Assembly: GCA_963805495.1 (NCBI GenBank)
Contig: CAWDUQ010000002.1
Coordinates: 806,001 to 870,000, forward strand
Length of the DNA: 64,000 bases
Origin: DAHUXD01 sp963805495
GTDB lineage: Bacteria; Acidobacteriota; Thermoanaerobaculia; UBA5066; Gp7-AA6
Direction of reading: 5' to 3'
Notes under the pieces: generated by a model
Database searches by the model: none
What the model was told of the DNA's origin: nothing
The model's input: the letters and a program-made list of their open reading frames with translations, nothing else
Shown here: piece by piece, positions 1 to 8,176 of the stretch
Layout: each line of letters begins with the position of its first letter
Numbering within the stretch: position 1 is the stretch's first letter
Position numbers and translations under genes: made by a program

Positions 1-179
1 ACGCGGTCCTCGGAGACCGCCCGGCGCAGGAAGCCGTTGGCGCCGACGACGGTCTCGGGGCCCTCGACCTCGTCCAGCGAACGCGGCCGCATGCGGTCGG
101 CGAGCGGCGAAGAAGCGGCCAGGGCCCCGGGTTCTCGGCGGGCGACGATCGGGTCCGTCTCGAAGAGCTCCCCCGTCAC
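1..179 (-). CDS. rarA: Replication-associated recombination protein A, N-terminal part (cut by window start)
   Basis: RarA/MgsA is an AAA+ clamp-loader-like ATPase that acts at stalled replication forks. Only the first 59 residues are in the window. After about 25 variable residues the protein reads PLADRMRPRSLDEVEGPE, followed by the FLRRAVSEDR segment, which matches the conserved N-terminal block of RarA (PLA-R-RP-LDE--GQ) just before Walker A. The start is taken as GTG at 179, because it overlaps the TGA of the upstream YHS-like gene in a GTGA junction, suggesting translational coupling. The remainder, including the ATPase motifs, lies outside the window. The family call rests on this short block only. 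Confidence 0.8.
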   Translation of the reverse strand, partial: MTGELFETDPIVARREPGALAASSPLADRMRPRSLDEVEGPETVVGANGFLRRAVSEDR

Positions 180-442
180 CGCGCGGCCTCGAGGGACCGC
201 TGGCATTCCCGGGAACAGACCGCGATCGTCTCCCCACCGCGCTGGGCCGGCAGGGCCAGCTTCCGGTCGATCCAGGTGCCGCAGACCGGGTCGCGGACCA
301 TCTCTTCCTCCCGCGGCGCGGGGGGACGCCGCCCGGGGGACGGCCGCGCGGAGGACCGGACCGCGTTGAAGAAGATCCTCAACCCGCGCAGCACCGTCAG
401 GAGCATGAAAAGCGCGAAGACGAGGAGGACGGCCCGCGCCAC
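176..442 (-). CDS. Small membrane protein with YHS-like metal-binding segment
   Basis: An 88-residue protein with one N-terminal membrane segment (about residues 3-20) and a basic, Pro-rich linker. It ends in a short domain with the pattern DPVCGTWID...AVCSRECQ, as in YHS-like/PP0621-type proteins, where the cysteines are thought to bind a metal. The role of such proteins is unknown. The start is GTG at 442, three bases after the TAA of the TPR gene, and the stop overlaps the rarA start, so the three genes look like one transcript. The first methionine codon downstream would remove the membrane anchor, which favours the GTG. Confidence 0.7.
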   Translation of the reverse strand: MARAVLLVFALFMLLTVLRGLRIFFNAVRSSARPSPGRRPPAPREEEMVRDPVCGTWIDRKLALPAQRGGETIAVCSRECQRSLEAAR

Positions 443-445
443 CGC

Positions 446-997
446 TTACGCCCCCGTGCGGAGACTCGTGATCTGCGCCTGGATGCGGTCGAGTTGCGGG
501 ATCTCCGGGTACTTCTGCTTGAGCTCGTCGAAGAGCCGCTGGGCCGCCACGGCGTCACGCCGGTCGTACGCCTCGACGAGCACCCAGTTGAGGAGCGACT
601 GCCACTGGTTCGGGTCCGCTTCCCGGGCTTTGCCGAAGAACGCGATGGCCAGATCGAACTCTCCGGCGTTCCGGTGGGCGGCGCCCAGGTCCGACAGCAG
701 GTTGGCGTTCTTCGGCGCCTTGCGCCGCGCCTTTTCGTATGCGGCGATGGCGGCCTCCCAGTCCTCCCGGTCGTACTCGAGGTTGCCGAGCTCGATCCAG
801 AGAGCCGGGTTTTCCGGGTCGCGGTCGATCGACTGCCTGAGCTCGCCGGCACGGCCGCCTCCGGACGCCGCGGAAGCCGGCACGCCCTTCGGGCGCCCCC
901 CGCCTCCGGCGAAGTATCCGGCGGAGAACCCGACGAGTCCTCCCACGAGCAAGGCCACCACGATGCGGGGAACGGCGGATCGCGTTGCGGCTTCCAT
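446..997 (-). CDS. Membrane-anchored TPR protein
   Basis: A 183-residue protein. Residues 10-30 form a hydrophobic Gly/Ala-rich membrane anchor or uncleaved signal (VALLVGGLVGFSAGYFAGG). The rest is tetratricopeptide repeats: one near NPALWIELGNLEYDREDWEAA and one near NANLLSDLGAAHRNAGEFDL, with the usual small/large residue spacing, then a final degenerate helix pair. TPRs usually mediate protein-protein contacts; the partner is unknown. The soluble part probably lies in the periplasm. It is first in a likely operon with the YHS-like gene and rarA. The start at 997 is an ATG; a terminator hairpin lies between it and carD. Confidence 0.75.
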   Translation of the reverse strand: MEAATRSAVPRIVVALLVGGLVGFSAGYFAGGGGRPKGVPASAASGGGRAGELRQSIDRDPENPALWIELGNLEYDREDWEAAIAAYEKARRKAPKNANLLSDLGAAHRNAGEFDLAIAFFGKAREADPNQWQSLLNWVLVEAYDRRDAVAAQRLFDELKQKYPEIPQLDRIQAQITSLRTGA

Positions 998-1012
998 GGC
1001 CGCATTCTCTCA

Positions 1013-1042
1013 GAAACGAAAAGGGGCGGCTCGTGCCGCCCC
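1013..1042 (-). terminator. Rho-independent terminator of carD
   Basis: Read on the minus strand, GGGGCGGC, loop ACGA, GCCGCCCC form a perfect 8-bp stem, followed directly by TTTTCGTTT. It begins 27 bases after the carD stop codon and separates carD from the TPR gene. The stem and T-rich tail are both present, which is rare in this GC-rich window. Confidence 0.85.
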
Positions 1043-1068
1043 CTCAAATCGATCGGATCGGGACTGGA

Positions 1069-1626
1069 TCAGTGCGAGGCGGCGCGGGCCGCCACCGGGA
1101 CCGGGCGGCTCGAAACCGATGCGGCCCGGCTCGAGGCCGAGCGCGCGAGCGCCTTGTCGACCTGGCGCTCGACTTCCTTCTCGTCGAGATTGTTGATGAC
1201 GGCGATCTCGGACACGATCAGGTACTTCGCCCGCTCGTACATCTTCTTCTCGCGGAACGACAGGGTCTTGCGCGAAGAAATGTAATTGAGCGTCTTGAGC
1301 ACGTCGGCGATCGCGTTGAGCTCCCCGGACTTCATCTTGTCGAGGTTCTGCTTGTACCGGCCCTTCCAGTCGCCCGTCGCCGAGAAACGGCCGTCACCCA
1401 GGGTCTTCATGAGGCCCGTGATGTCCTTGCGCTGGGTCAGCCGGCGCAGTCCGATGAGCCCCGTGTTGCCCACGGGGACCATGACCCGGGAATTGTTGGA
1501 CAGGAGACGGAGATGATAGAAGCTCCGCGGCGCGACTGGCTCCGTCGCGAACCCCTCGCCGATCTTTTCGACCACCGATACCCCATGGTTGGGGTACACG
1601 ATCTTCTCTCCCACCTTGAATCCCAC
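1069..1626 (-). CDS. carD: CarD family transcription regulator
   Basis: A 185-residue protein starting GFKVGEKIVYPNHGVSVVEKI, the signature of the CarD/TRCF RNA-polymerase interacting domain (residues 1-60), followed by an alpha-helical domain with the GRFSATGDWKGRYKQN and AKYLIVSEIAVI segments that in CarD contact DNA at the upstream edge of the transcription bubble. CarD binds the RNA polymerase beta subunit and stabilises the open complex. The last 20 residues are an Ala/Ser/Arg-rich tail. Start GTG at 1626, with GGAGGGG about 5 bases upstream. It has its own sigma-70-type promoter and terminator, so it appears monocistronic. Confidence 0.93.
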   Translation of the reverse strand: MGFKVGEKIVYPNHGVSVVEKIGEGFATEPVAPRSFYHLRLLSNNSRVMVPVGNTGLIGLRRLTQRKDITGLMKTLGDGRFSATGDWKGRYKQNLDKMKSGELNAIADVLKTLNYISSRKTLSFREKKMYERAKYLIVSEIAVINNLDEKEVERQVDKALARSASSRAASVSSRPVPVAARAASH

Positions 1627-1674
1627 TCGCCCCTCCTCGATTTAGGTTAAAAAGACCTGATCCGGGAGCCGCGG

Positions 1675-1703
1675 ATTATAGGGAAAAGAAGCTTGAAACT
1701 CAA
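1675..1703 (-). promoter_or_regulatory. Sigma-70-type promoter of carD
   Basis: On the minus strand TTGAGT (1703-1698), a 17-bp spacer and a perfect TATAAT (1680-1675). Transcription should begin near 1667, giving a leader of about 40 bases that carries the carD Shine-Dalgarno. It is the closest match to the housekeeping consensus that I see in the window. The rest of the 1627-1853 gap is relatively AT-rich and holds no gene I can support. Confidence 0.85.
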
Positions 1704-1853
1704 TCTCCGAGACCCCTTTATTGGCCAAGAACTTATGCTGATGCAGCAACTTACCGCTAATTTGTGCGCCGCGTCACACTGCCCTCAAATGGGGTCATTC
1801 CGGCCGAACCCCAACGCCTGCAAGATGATCCGGTCGACCTGGAGAGGCCTCGG

Positions 1854-3014
1854 TCAGGAGGCTCGGCGCCGGGAGACGGGGCCGCCGAGCTCCGAAAATA
1901 ATTCGTCGATCCGGGCCAGTCCCCGCTTGAGCGAGTCGAGGTCGTAGCCGTATCCGACCCGGATGTACCTGCCGATCCCGAAGTGGCCGCCGGGGGTGAT
2001 CAGGACCGACTTCTCCCGCCGCAGCCGGTCGAAGAGCGCTGCCGACCCGATCGGGAAGCGGTACTTGACGAGCGCGATCGCCCCGGCGGCGGGTCGAATC
2101 GATTCGAGCCACCCCTCGTGCGAACGCACCCAGGCCTCGACCGTGGGCAGCTGCCGGCGAATGATCTCCCGCGTGCGGGCCAGGATCGCGTCGCGCCGGC
2201 GCGGCTCCATCGCCGCCCGGGCGAGGCGGTCGGACAGCATGTTCGGCGTCAGCGTCGTGTAGTCCTGGTAGGACCAGAAGCGCGCGGTCTGCACCGGGGG
2301 GGCGACGATCCAGCCGATTCTCAGCCCCGGCAGCCCGAAGGCTTTCGACAGCCCGGCCGTCACGACAACCCGGGGATATCGTCCCCAGAATGTCGGAGAG
2401 GGAGCGTCCCCCTCGACTTCCGCCCCGCGGTACACCTCGTCCGACACGATCCAGGCACCGACCCGGCGGGCCGCGTCAACGATCGCGTCCATTTCGTCCT
2501 CCGCGAGCACGGCGCCCGTGGGGTTGTTGGGATTGGTGACCATGATGAGCTTCGTTCGCTTCGACACGGCGCGTTTGAGCCCGTCGACGTCGAGGACCCA
2601 GCGTTTCGCGAGGCCGCGACGCTTCTCGACGAGGCGATAGGCGTCCGCCCGGCCGACATGGGCCCGCGCGAGGCCCCAGGCCTGGAGATAGGACGGGAGC
2701 ATCACCGCGGCCCGATCTCCCTTCTCGAGGAGGCCCCACAGCGTCGTGAAGTTGGCCTCGGAGGTTCCCGTCGTCACGAGGACGTTCTCCGCGGTCGCGC
2801 CCGGATAGAACTTCGCGATCCGCTCCCGAAGCAGGCGCGACCCGTTCGACTCCGGATACTTCAGCGCGGTCGCGAGGAGCTCGGAGCGCCCGGCGTCGCC
2901 CTCCAGAAGCTCCTCGACACGGAGCGGCGAGACTCCGCTCTCCGAGAGATTCCAGCGGACCTCGTTCTCGTAGAGGGACTGTCCGCGCTCCATCCGGAAG
3001 GTATCGATGCGCAT
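1854..3014 (-). CDS. PLP-dependent aminotransferase, class I/II
   Basis: A 386-residue fold-type I aminotransferase. Visible motifs are VTNPNNPTGAVL (cofactor and substrate carboxylate region, about residue 160), DEVYRGAE (aspartate that pairs with the pyridine nitrogen), and TAGLSKAFGLPGLRIGW with the Schiff-base lysine in SKAFGLPG. The N-terminus reads FRMERGQSLYENEVRWNLSESGV, a pattern I associate with a subgroup that includes capreomycidine-synthase-like enzymes, though this does not establish the substrate. Length is normal for the family. It stands between the carD promoter region and the MDR oxidoreductase, 32 bp downstream of that gene, and may be co-transcribed with it. Confidence 0.85.
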   Translation of the reverse strand: MRIDTFRMERGQSLYENEVRWNLSESGVSPLRVEELLEGDAGRSELLATALKYPESNGSRLLRERIAKFYPGATAENVLVTTGTSEANFTTLWGLLEKGDRAAVMLPSYLQAWGLARAHVGRADAYRLVEKRRGLAKRWVLDVDGLKRAVSKRTKLIMVTNPNNPTGAVLAEDEMDAIVDAARRVGAWIVSDEVYRGAEVEGDAPSPTFWGRYPRVVVTAGLSKAFGLPGLRIGWIVAPPVQTARFWSYQDYTTLTPNMLSDRLARAAMEPRRRDAILARTREIIRRQLPTVEAWVRSHEGWLESIRPAAGAIALVKYRFPIGSAALFDRLRREKSVLITPGGHFGIGRYIRVGYGYDLDSLKRGLARIDELFSELGGPVSRRRAS

Positions 3015-3046
3015 GACGCGACCTCGCGAAATCGCTCGCGATCGTA

Positions 3047-4066
3047 TCAGCCGACGACGATGACGACCTTGCCCTGCGTGCCGCGCCCTGCGAGCGCACG
3101 GTGCGCATCGGCCAGGCGCTCGAAGGGAAACCGCGGTCCGAGGATCGGGCGGATCCGACCCGCGGTCCAGAGCCCGAAGAGCTCCGCCGCCGCCCGCTGG
3201 AGCTCCCCCGTCCGGTCCGGAAGTAGCGAGAGGTTGAACCCGATGAGCGTCTTGCAGCTCTGGACGAACGAATACGGCGAGAACAGGCCCATCGCCGCGA
3301 GCTCGCGTGCCGCGGTCAGTTTCGCCACGCCGGCGCTTCCCGAGGCCGCAGCGAAGCCGTACAGAACGTAGCGGCCGCCCGCGTCCAGCCGCCGCCAGAG
3401 GTTACGGAAGAGCCGACCGCCGATCGCGTCGATCACGACGTCCGCGCGTCCGCCGAAGGCCCGCCCCAGGAGCTCGCCGGCTTGCGCGTACAGCCCGGCT
3501 TCCGCGGCGCCGAGCTCACGGCACAGCGCCGCCTTCGCCTCCGAGCCGACCAGAGCGACCGTTTTCGCGCCGCGCTCCCGCAACACCTGCAGGAGAGCCG
3601 TCCCGACTCCCCCGGACGCCGCCGTCACGACCACTCGGTCGTCGGCCGCGACTTGCGACCGGGCGCACGCGTACCAGGCCGTGAGGAACACCACGGGAAC
3701 GGCCGCCGCTTCGACGAGGTCGACCCCATCCGGCAGAGGAAAGACCCGGCGCTCGGGAACGAGGACCTTCTCGGCGTGGCCCCCGAATATCGGCACGGCA
3801 ACGACCCGTCGGCCCGGCGCCACGCGCGCCACACCCGGCCCGACCGCCTCGACGGTGCCGGAGATTTCCATCCCCGGCACGAACGGGGGCTTCGGCGTCC
3901 GGGGATAGTCGCCCGACCGCACGAAGAGGTCCGCGAAATTCAGCCCGATCGCGGCGGTCCGGATCAGAACCTCGCCCGCGCCGGGAACCGGGTCCGGCCT
4001 CTCGCGAAGAACCAGTTTGTCGGGCCCCCCGCAGCGATCCACGAACCACGCTCGGGAGGTCGGCAT
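3047..4066 (-). CDS. Zinc-independent MDR oxidoreductase (quinone reductase-like)
   Basis: A 339-residue medium-chain dehydrogenase/reductase of the NADPH:quinone oxidoreductase type. The N-terminal GroES-like half holds IGLNFADLFVRSGDYP and PFVPGMEISGTVEAVGPGV. The Rossmann half holds VVVTAASGGVGTALLQVLRERGAKTVALVG with the AxxGGVG nucleotide-binding turn. The catalytic and structural zinc cysteines of alcohol dehydrogenases are absent, as expected for this branch. The closest general resemblance is to VAT-1/QOR proteins. The substrate cannot be told from sequence. It diverges from the tRNA-Leu gene. Confidence 0.82.
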   Translation of the reverse strand: MPTSRAWFVDRCGGPDKLVLRERPDPVPGAGEVLIRTAAIGLNFADLFVRSGDYPRTPKPPFVPGMEISGTVEAVGPGVARVAPGRRVVAVPIFGGHAEKVLVPERRVFPLPDGVDLVEAAAVPVVFLTAWYACARSQVAADDRVVVTAASGGVGTALLQVLRERGAKTVALVGSEAKAALCRELGAAEAGLYAQAGELLGRAFGGRADVVIDAIGGRLFRNLWRRLDAGGRYVLYGFAAASGSAGVAKLTAARELAAMGLFSPYSFVQSCKTLIGFNLSLLPDRTGELQRAAAELFGLWTAGRIRPILGPRFPFERLADAHRALAGRGTQGKVVIVVG

Positions 4067-4133
4067 CGCGGCGATTATCCGCCCGACCTCGACTGCACGG
4101 CGGCGCGGAGCTCGGTTATCCTCATACCTCCCT

Positions 4134-4219
4134 GCCGGAGTGGCGGAATGGCAGACGCAGGGGACTCAAAATCCCCCGCTCGCAAGGGCGTGCCGGTTCG
4201 AGTCCGGCCTCCGGCACCA
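4134..4219 (+). tRNA. tRNA-Leu(CAA)
   Basis: An 86-base tRNA with a 7-bp acceptor stem (GCCGGAG/CTCCGGC), a long class II variable arm (CGCTCGCAAGGGCGT), the T-arm GGTTCGAGTCC and an encoded 3' CCA. The anticodon loop CTCAAAA gives anticodon CAA, decoding UUG. The variable arm length fits leucine. A TATCCT hexamer at 4117-4122 lies 11 bases upstream of the gene and is a plausible -10; I see no convincing -35. Confidence 0.97.
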
Positions 4220-4226
4220 GGTTCGA

Positions 4227-4242
4227 CGGCCCGCCCGGGCCG
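4227..4242. terminator. Possible bidirectional terminator hairpin
   Basis: CGGCCCG and CGGGCCG are perfect inverse complements separated by CC, placed 7 bases after the tRNA-Leu CCA and 2 bases before the stop codon of the convergent regulator gene. There is no T-tract on either side, so factor-independent termination is uncertain. Confidence 0.4.
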
Positions 4243-4244
4243 CC

Positions 4245-5474
4245 TCAGTGCTCGAGGCCGTATTCCTTGATCTTGTTGTAGATCGTCTTGAGGGAGAGCT
4301 TCAGGAGCTCGGCCGTCTTCTTCTTGTTGCCGCGGGCGAACTCGAGGGTCTTCGAGATCAGGCGACGCTCGACGTCGGCGAGCGAGTCGCCGACGGCGAT
4401 CTTCACGACCGGGGGCTTGCGGCGGCGCAGCCGGGTCCGCGGCAGCGGGCGGCCGAGGACCGAGCGCACGGCGGTTGGGCCGATGACCCCCTCCGCGACC
4501 CGCGCCGCGCGGCGAACGGAGTCCTTGAGCTCGTTGGTGTTGCCCGACCAGTCGTGGGCCTGGAGAACGTCGAGGGCGTCGGCGTCGAACGCGAGCGTCG
4601 GGTCGAGCTCTTCGAGGAACCGGCGCGCCAGGATCGCCACGTCGCCTTCCCGCTCGCGCAGAGGCGGCAGATGCACCGGCTCGTCGGCGAGCGCGTCGCG
4701 GAGCGGCCGCAGGAGGCGGCCGGCCTCGAGCGCTTCGCGCGGATCTTCGTCGAGACCGATCACGAACCTCGTGGCGCCCTGAGCCGCGACGCGCGCGAGA
4801 AGAGCTTCCTGGAAGGCGGCGGACGTGGTCTCCACGTTGGGCAGGAAGAGGGTGCCGAGCCCCGTCTGGCGCACGGCGAGTCCGAGCAGCTCCCCCTCGG
4901 AGATGTACGCGAACCGGCCGGCGCCGCGGCGCGAGAGACGGTGAACGGCCAGAGCCGCCGCGTCCTTCTCGGTGCCACGCTCGCCGGTCAGAAGGATGGA
5001 GGCGTTGGACGCCGCGGCCCGCTCGATCGACGCCATCCCGGCCGCCCAGCGCGGCGACCGGCCGGGGAGCGACTCCCGCAGGTCCGCGCGGACGAGCTTC
5101 AACCGCGTCGCCTCGTTCTCGGAGTCCCGGAGCCGGAGAGTCTCGGCCGCCGAAAAAAGCTGCGCGACCCGGGCCGCGGACACCGGCCGCCACAGAAAGT
5201 CGTGCGCGCCGGACGCGATCCCGCGATCGAGCTCGGTCCCATCGACGAGCGCATAGACGATCCGGCCGGATCCGTCGGAGCGCAGGCCCTCGATCCACGC
5301 CCGGCTTCCCTCCGCGTCGAGCGCCACGACGACCACGTCGGGCTCGAACGCGGCCACGGTCCGCTCCGCCTCCTTCGGCTCCGCGAACACCCGCACCGAG
5401 GCGCCTGCGGCCGAGAAGCCCTGCCGCAGGGCATCGCGGGACGAGGCGTCAGGGTCGAGAACGAGAACCTTCAT
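4245..5474 (-). CDS. Degenerate NtrC-family regulator: pseudo-receiver, inactive AAA+, intact Fis-type HTH
   Basis: A 409-residue protein with NtrC architecture. Residues 1-110 are receiver-like: acidic D7/D9 remain, but the phosphoacceptor position in EPDVVVVALD is Ala (D53 lies two residues later) and the conserved Lys is Arg (FLWRPVS). Residues 140-330 follow the sigma-54 AAA+ layout. Walker A is altered (GERGTEKD for GExGTGKE), the Walker B segment reads GTLFLPNVE for GTLFLDEIG, and the stretch that should carry GAFTGA is deleted. Sensor II remains (WSGNTNELKD). Residues 365-409 are a good Fis-type helix-turn-helix (ARGNKKKTAELLKLSLKTIY). It probably binds DNA without ATP-driven sigma-54 activation. 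The ATG at 5474 is preferred to an upstream TTG. Confidence 0.82.
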   Translation of the reverse strand: MKVLVLDPDASSRDALRQGFSAAGASVRVFAEPKEAERTVAAFEPDVVVVALDAEGSRAWIEGLRSDGSGRIVYALVDGTELDRGIASGAHDFLWRPVSAARVAQLFSAAETLRLRDSENEATRLKLVRADLRESLPGRSPRWAAGMASIERAAASNASILLTGERGTEKDAAALAVHRLSRRGAGRFAYISEGELLGLAVRQTGLGTLFLPNVETTSAAFQEALLARVAAQGATRFVIGLDEDPREALEAGRLLRPLRDALADEPVHLPPLREREGDVAILARRFLEELDPTLAFDADALDVLQAHDWSGNTNELKDSVRRAARVAEGVIGPTAVRSVLGRPLPRTRLRRRKPPVVKIAVGDSLADVERRLISKTLEFARGNKKKTAELLKLSLKTIYNKIKEYGLEH

Positions 5475-5510
5475 GAGCGAACCCAAATTCTACACCCGGC
5501 GGAAGCCGGC

Positions 5511-6975
5511 TCAGTCCGTGCGGAGCGGGCGGATCCCGAGGGACGGCCACAGGGCGTCGATCCTGCGGCGGACCTCGTCGCTCATCACGATCTCGTCCGG
5601 CCACCGGCGCTCGAAACCCTCTTCCTTCCACTTGCGGGTCGCGTCGATGCCCATCTTGCCCCCGTAGCAGGGCCGGCTCGAGGCGAAGTCGAGCTCGTCG
5701 ACGGGGCCGCGGACGATCTCGACGTCGCGCTCCGGATCGATCGACGCGAGGACCCGCCACAGCAGCTCCTTGCCCCCGTGCACGTCGACGTCGCGGTCGA
5801 CGACCACGATCGTCTTGGTGAACATCATCTGGCCGGTGCCCCAGATGGCGTGCATGGTCTTGCGGGCGTGCCCCGCGTACCGCTTGTCGATCGCGACGAT
5901 CATGAGGTTGTGGAAGATGCCCTCGACCGGGAGGTGCATGTCGACGATCTCGGGGATCGTCTTCTTGACGAGCGGAAGAAAGAGCCGCTCGACGGCCTCT
6001 CCCATGAAGCCGTCTTCCATCGGGGGCCTCCCGACGATCGTGGCCAGGTACGTCGGCCGGGCGCGCCGCGTCAGCGCCGTGACGTGGAAGACCGGGAACT
6101 CGTCGTCGAGCGAATAGAAACCGGTGTGGTCGCCGAACGGCCCCTCGCGCCGGCGCTCGGCCGGATCGACGTACCCCTCGAGAACGATCTCCGCCTCCGC
6201 AGGCACGAGCATGTCCACGGTCCGGGCCGGCGTGAGGGGCACGGCCTCGCCGCGCAGGAACCCGGCGAAGAGAAACTCGGACACGCCCGGCGGCAGGGGC
6301 GCGATGGCGGAAAAAACGGTGGCCGGGTCGCAGCCGATCGCGACGGCCGCCTCCATGCGCCGGCCTTCCCGCGCATAACCGCGGGCCTGCCCGGCGCCGT
6401 CCTTGTGTTTCTGCCAGTGCATTCCCGTCGTGTTCCGGTCGTAGACCTGCATGCGATACATCCCGACGTTGGTCTTACCCGAGATCGGGTCCCTGGTCAC
6501 GACGAGCGGCATCGTGACGAACGGTCCCGCGTCCTGCGGCCAGCACGTCAGGACCGGGAGCGTGCCGAGGTCGACGGCGTCCCCCGTCGTCACGACTTCC
6601 TGGCAGGGTCCGCCACGTACGCTCTTCGGGAAGACCGCCGCGAGCTCCGTGACCCGCGGGATCGCCTTGAGCTTCCCGAGGATGCCCTCGGGCGGCTTCG
6701 GGATCCAGGAAAAAGTCGAGGCGCTCGTCCCATTCCTCCCAGGAGGAGAGCTCGAGGGCCTTGAGCATCCGTCGCCGCGAGGCGAACGTGTTGATCGCGA
6801 CCGGGAAGGACGAGCCCTCGACGTTTTCGAAGAGGAGCGCCGGCCCGCCGCCCTTGACCGCGCGGTCGGCGATTTCCGAGATCTCGAGCCGCGGAGAAAC
6901 GCGCTGCCGGATCCGGACGAGCTCCCCGTCGCGCTCGAGCGCCTCGAGGAAGGCGGAAAGATCACGGTACGCCAC
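5511..6975 (-). CDS. UbiD family decarboxylase, with an internal frameshift
   Basis: UbiD enzymes use prenylated FMN for reversible decarboxylation of aromatic or unsaturated acids, for example in ubiquinone or menaquinone synthesis. The gene starts at GTG 6975 with GGAGGAGG just upstream (AYRDLSAFLEALERDGELVRI, then LLFENVEGSSFPVAINTF). Between about 6714 and 6700 the reading frame changes by one base, and the second frame continues PKPPEGILGKLKAIPRVTEL, GPCQEVVTTGDAVDLGTLPVL, ...GPFGDHTGFYS..., to the stop at 5511. One extra base in the T5 or CCC run explains it. Combined length, about 487 residues, is normal. It is 2 bp downstream of the asparaginase gene. The partner UbiX is not in the window. 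This may be a pseudogene or a sequencing error. Confidence 0.82.
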
Positions 6976-6977
6976 GG

Positions 6978-8033
6978 CTACCTCCTCCGACCCTTCGAGC
7001 GAATGCCCGTGAGCGGTACGTCCGCCTCGATCCGGCCGACGTCGAGACCCCGCGCGTTCAAGACGCGCGGCTCGGCGTAGGCATCCAGCGCGCGCCGGGC
7101 TTCCGGCGGCAGCCGGCCGAGGCGGGACAGGAGGTCGAGAGTCACGGCGTCCCGGGGGCGGGTCGAGCCGTCTTCGATCTTGAATGCGATGCCGACGGCG
7201 CGGCCGCCGGAGGAGGGAGCGAGTCCCACGGCATAGACCCCTTCGGCTCCCTCCTTCCCGATCCAGCGGCCGCGACCGGCCGCGAGGAAGTCGGTCGTGA
7301 ACCGACCGGTGCCGCCGACCATGAACGGGCTCCTGACCATCGCGCGTACGATGCGCGACCGCGCGGACGCACTCCCCCGATCCTCTCCCGGGATCCGCAC
7401 GGCCAGCAGCCGCGCGTAGGCTCGGGCGAGCGCCGCCAGCGGGAGCCGGAAGACCGGGAGGCTGCAGCCGTCGACGGCGTCGACGATCTGCGATTCCGGA
7501 ATTCCGGCGTACCGCGCGACGGTCGCGCGGATCCGTCGTTGCAGCGGATGGCCCGGGTCGGCATAGCCGGCGGCGGGAAGGCCGAGGAGACGGCAGGCGA
7601 GGAGCATGCCCGCGTGCTTGCCCGAGCAGTTGTTGTGGAGGGCCGTGGGCGCGGCGCCGCGGCGGGCGAGGGCGCTCGCCGAGCCTTCGTGCATCGGCGG
7701 GTGCGCGCCGCACTCGAGGTCCGCCACCCGGAACCCTCCCTTGCGGAGCATCGCCTCGGCCAACCGCACGTGACGCGGCTCACCACCGTGGGAGGCGCAG
7801 ATCAGGGCGATCTCGTCGTCCCCGAGGTGAAACTCTTTCTCGCCCGAGGCTTCCAGCAGCGGCATCGCCTGGAAGGGCTTGGCCGCCGAACGCGTGAAAA
7901 CGGGAGCGTCGGCGTCACCGCACGCGTCGAGGATCGTCCCGCGCTCGTCGACGACGGCCACCATTCCCCGGTGCGCCGATTCGACGCGTGGGCCCCGGAA
8001 GACACGCGCGAGGATCGGCGGGGCCTTGGCCAT
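6978..8033 (-). CDS. L-asparaginase, ReAV (asparaginase II) type
   Basis: A 351-residue cytoplasmic asparaginase of the Rhizobium etli ReAV family (Pfam asparaginase II), unrelated to the classical bacterial type. The residues known to be catalytic in ReAV are all in place: Ser49 and Lys52 in FTRSAAKPFQ, Ser81 in CASHGGE, and Cys136 and Lys139 in NNCSGKHAG, each one position beyond the Rhizobium numbering. It hydrolyses asparagine to aspartate and ammonia. No signal peptide. Its stop is two bases before the ubiD start, so the two are probably co-transcribed. A divergent promoter region separates it from the TlpA-like gene. Confidence 0.9.
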   Translation of the reverse strand: MAKAPPILARVFRGPRVESAHRGMVAVVDERGTILDACGDADAPVFTRSAAKPFQAMPLLEASGEKEFHLGDDEIALICASHGGEPRHVRLAEAMLRKGGFRVADLECGAHPPMHEGSASALARRGAAPTALHNNCSGKHAGMLLACRLLGLPAAGYADPGHPLQRRIRATVARYAGIPESQIVDAVDGCSLPVFRLPLAALARAYARLLAVRIPGEDRGSASARSRIVRAMVRSPFMVGGTGRFTTDFLAAGRGRWIGKEGAEGVYAVGLAPSSGGRAVGIAFKIEDGSTRPRDAVTLDLLSRLGRLPPEARRALDAYAEPRVLNARGLDVGRIEADVPLTGIRSKGRRR

Positions 8034-8113
8034 GCCCTCCCATTATGAGGTCAGGACGCATCCGCGCGTTCCCTCCGTCCAGCGTCCGGAAAACGGGCCC
8101 CCGGGACCCGACC

Positions 8114-8122
8114 TGCTATCCT
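8114..8122 (+). promoter_or_regulatory. Extended -10 promoter element of the TlpA-like gene
   Basis: TGCTATCCT fits the extended -10 pattern TGnTATnnT. No matching -35 is seen 16-18 bp upstream. The expected start near 8129 would leave a leader of about 48 bases before the ATG at 8177. Confidence 0.4.
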
Positions 8123-8176
8123 GAAACAGTCCATGCGGCGGAATAATCGTCGGTCCGGGGCCGTTCGCTGATCCGA

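Noticed and set aside
4017..6764. A 915-codon plus-strand frame across tRNA-Leu and the NtrC and UbiD genes
   Set aside because: It reads through a tRNA and is antisense to two conserved genes.
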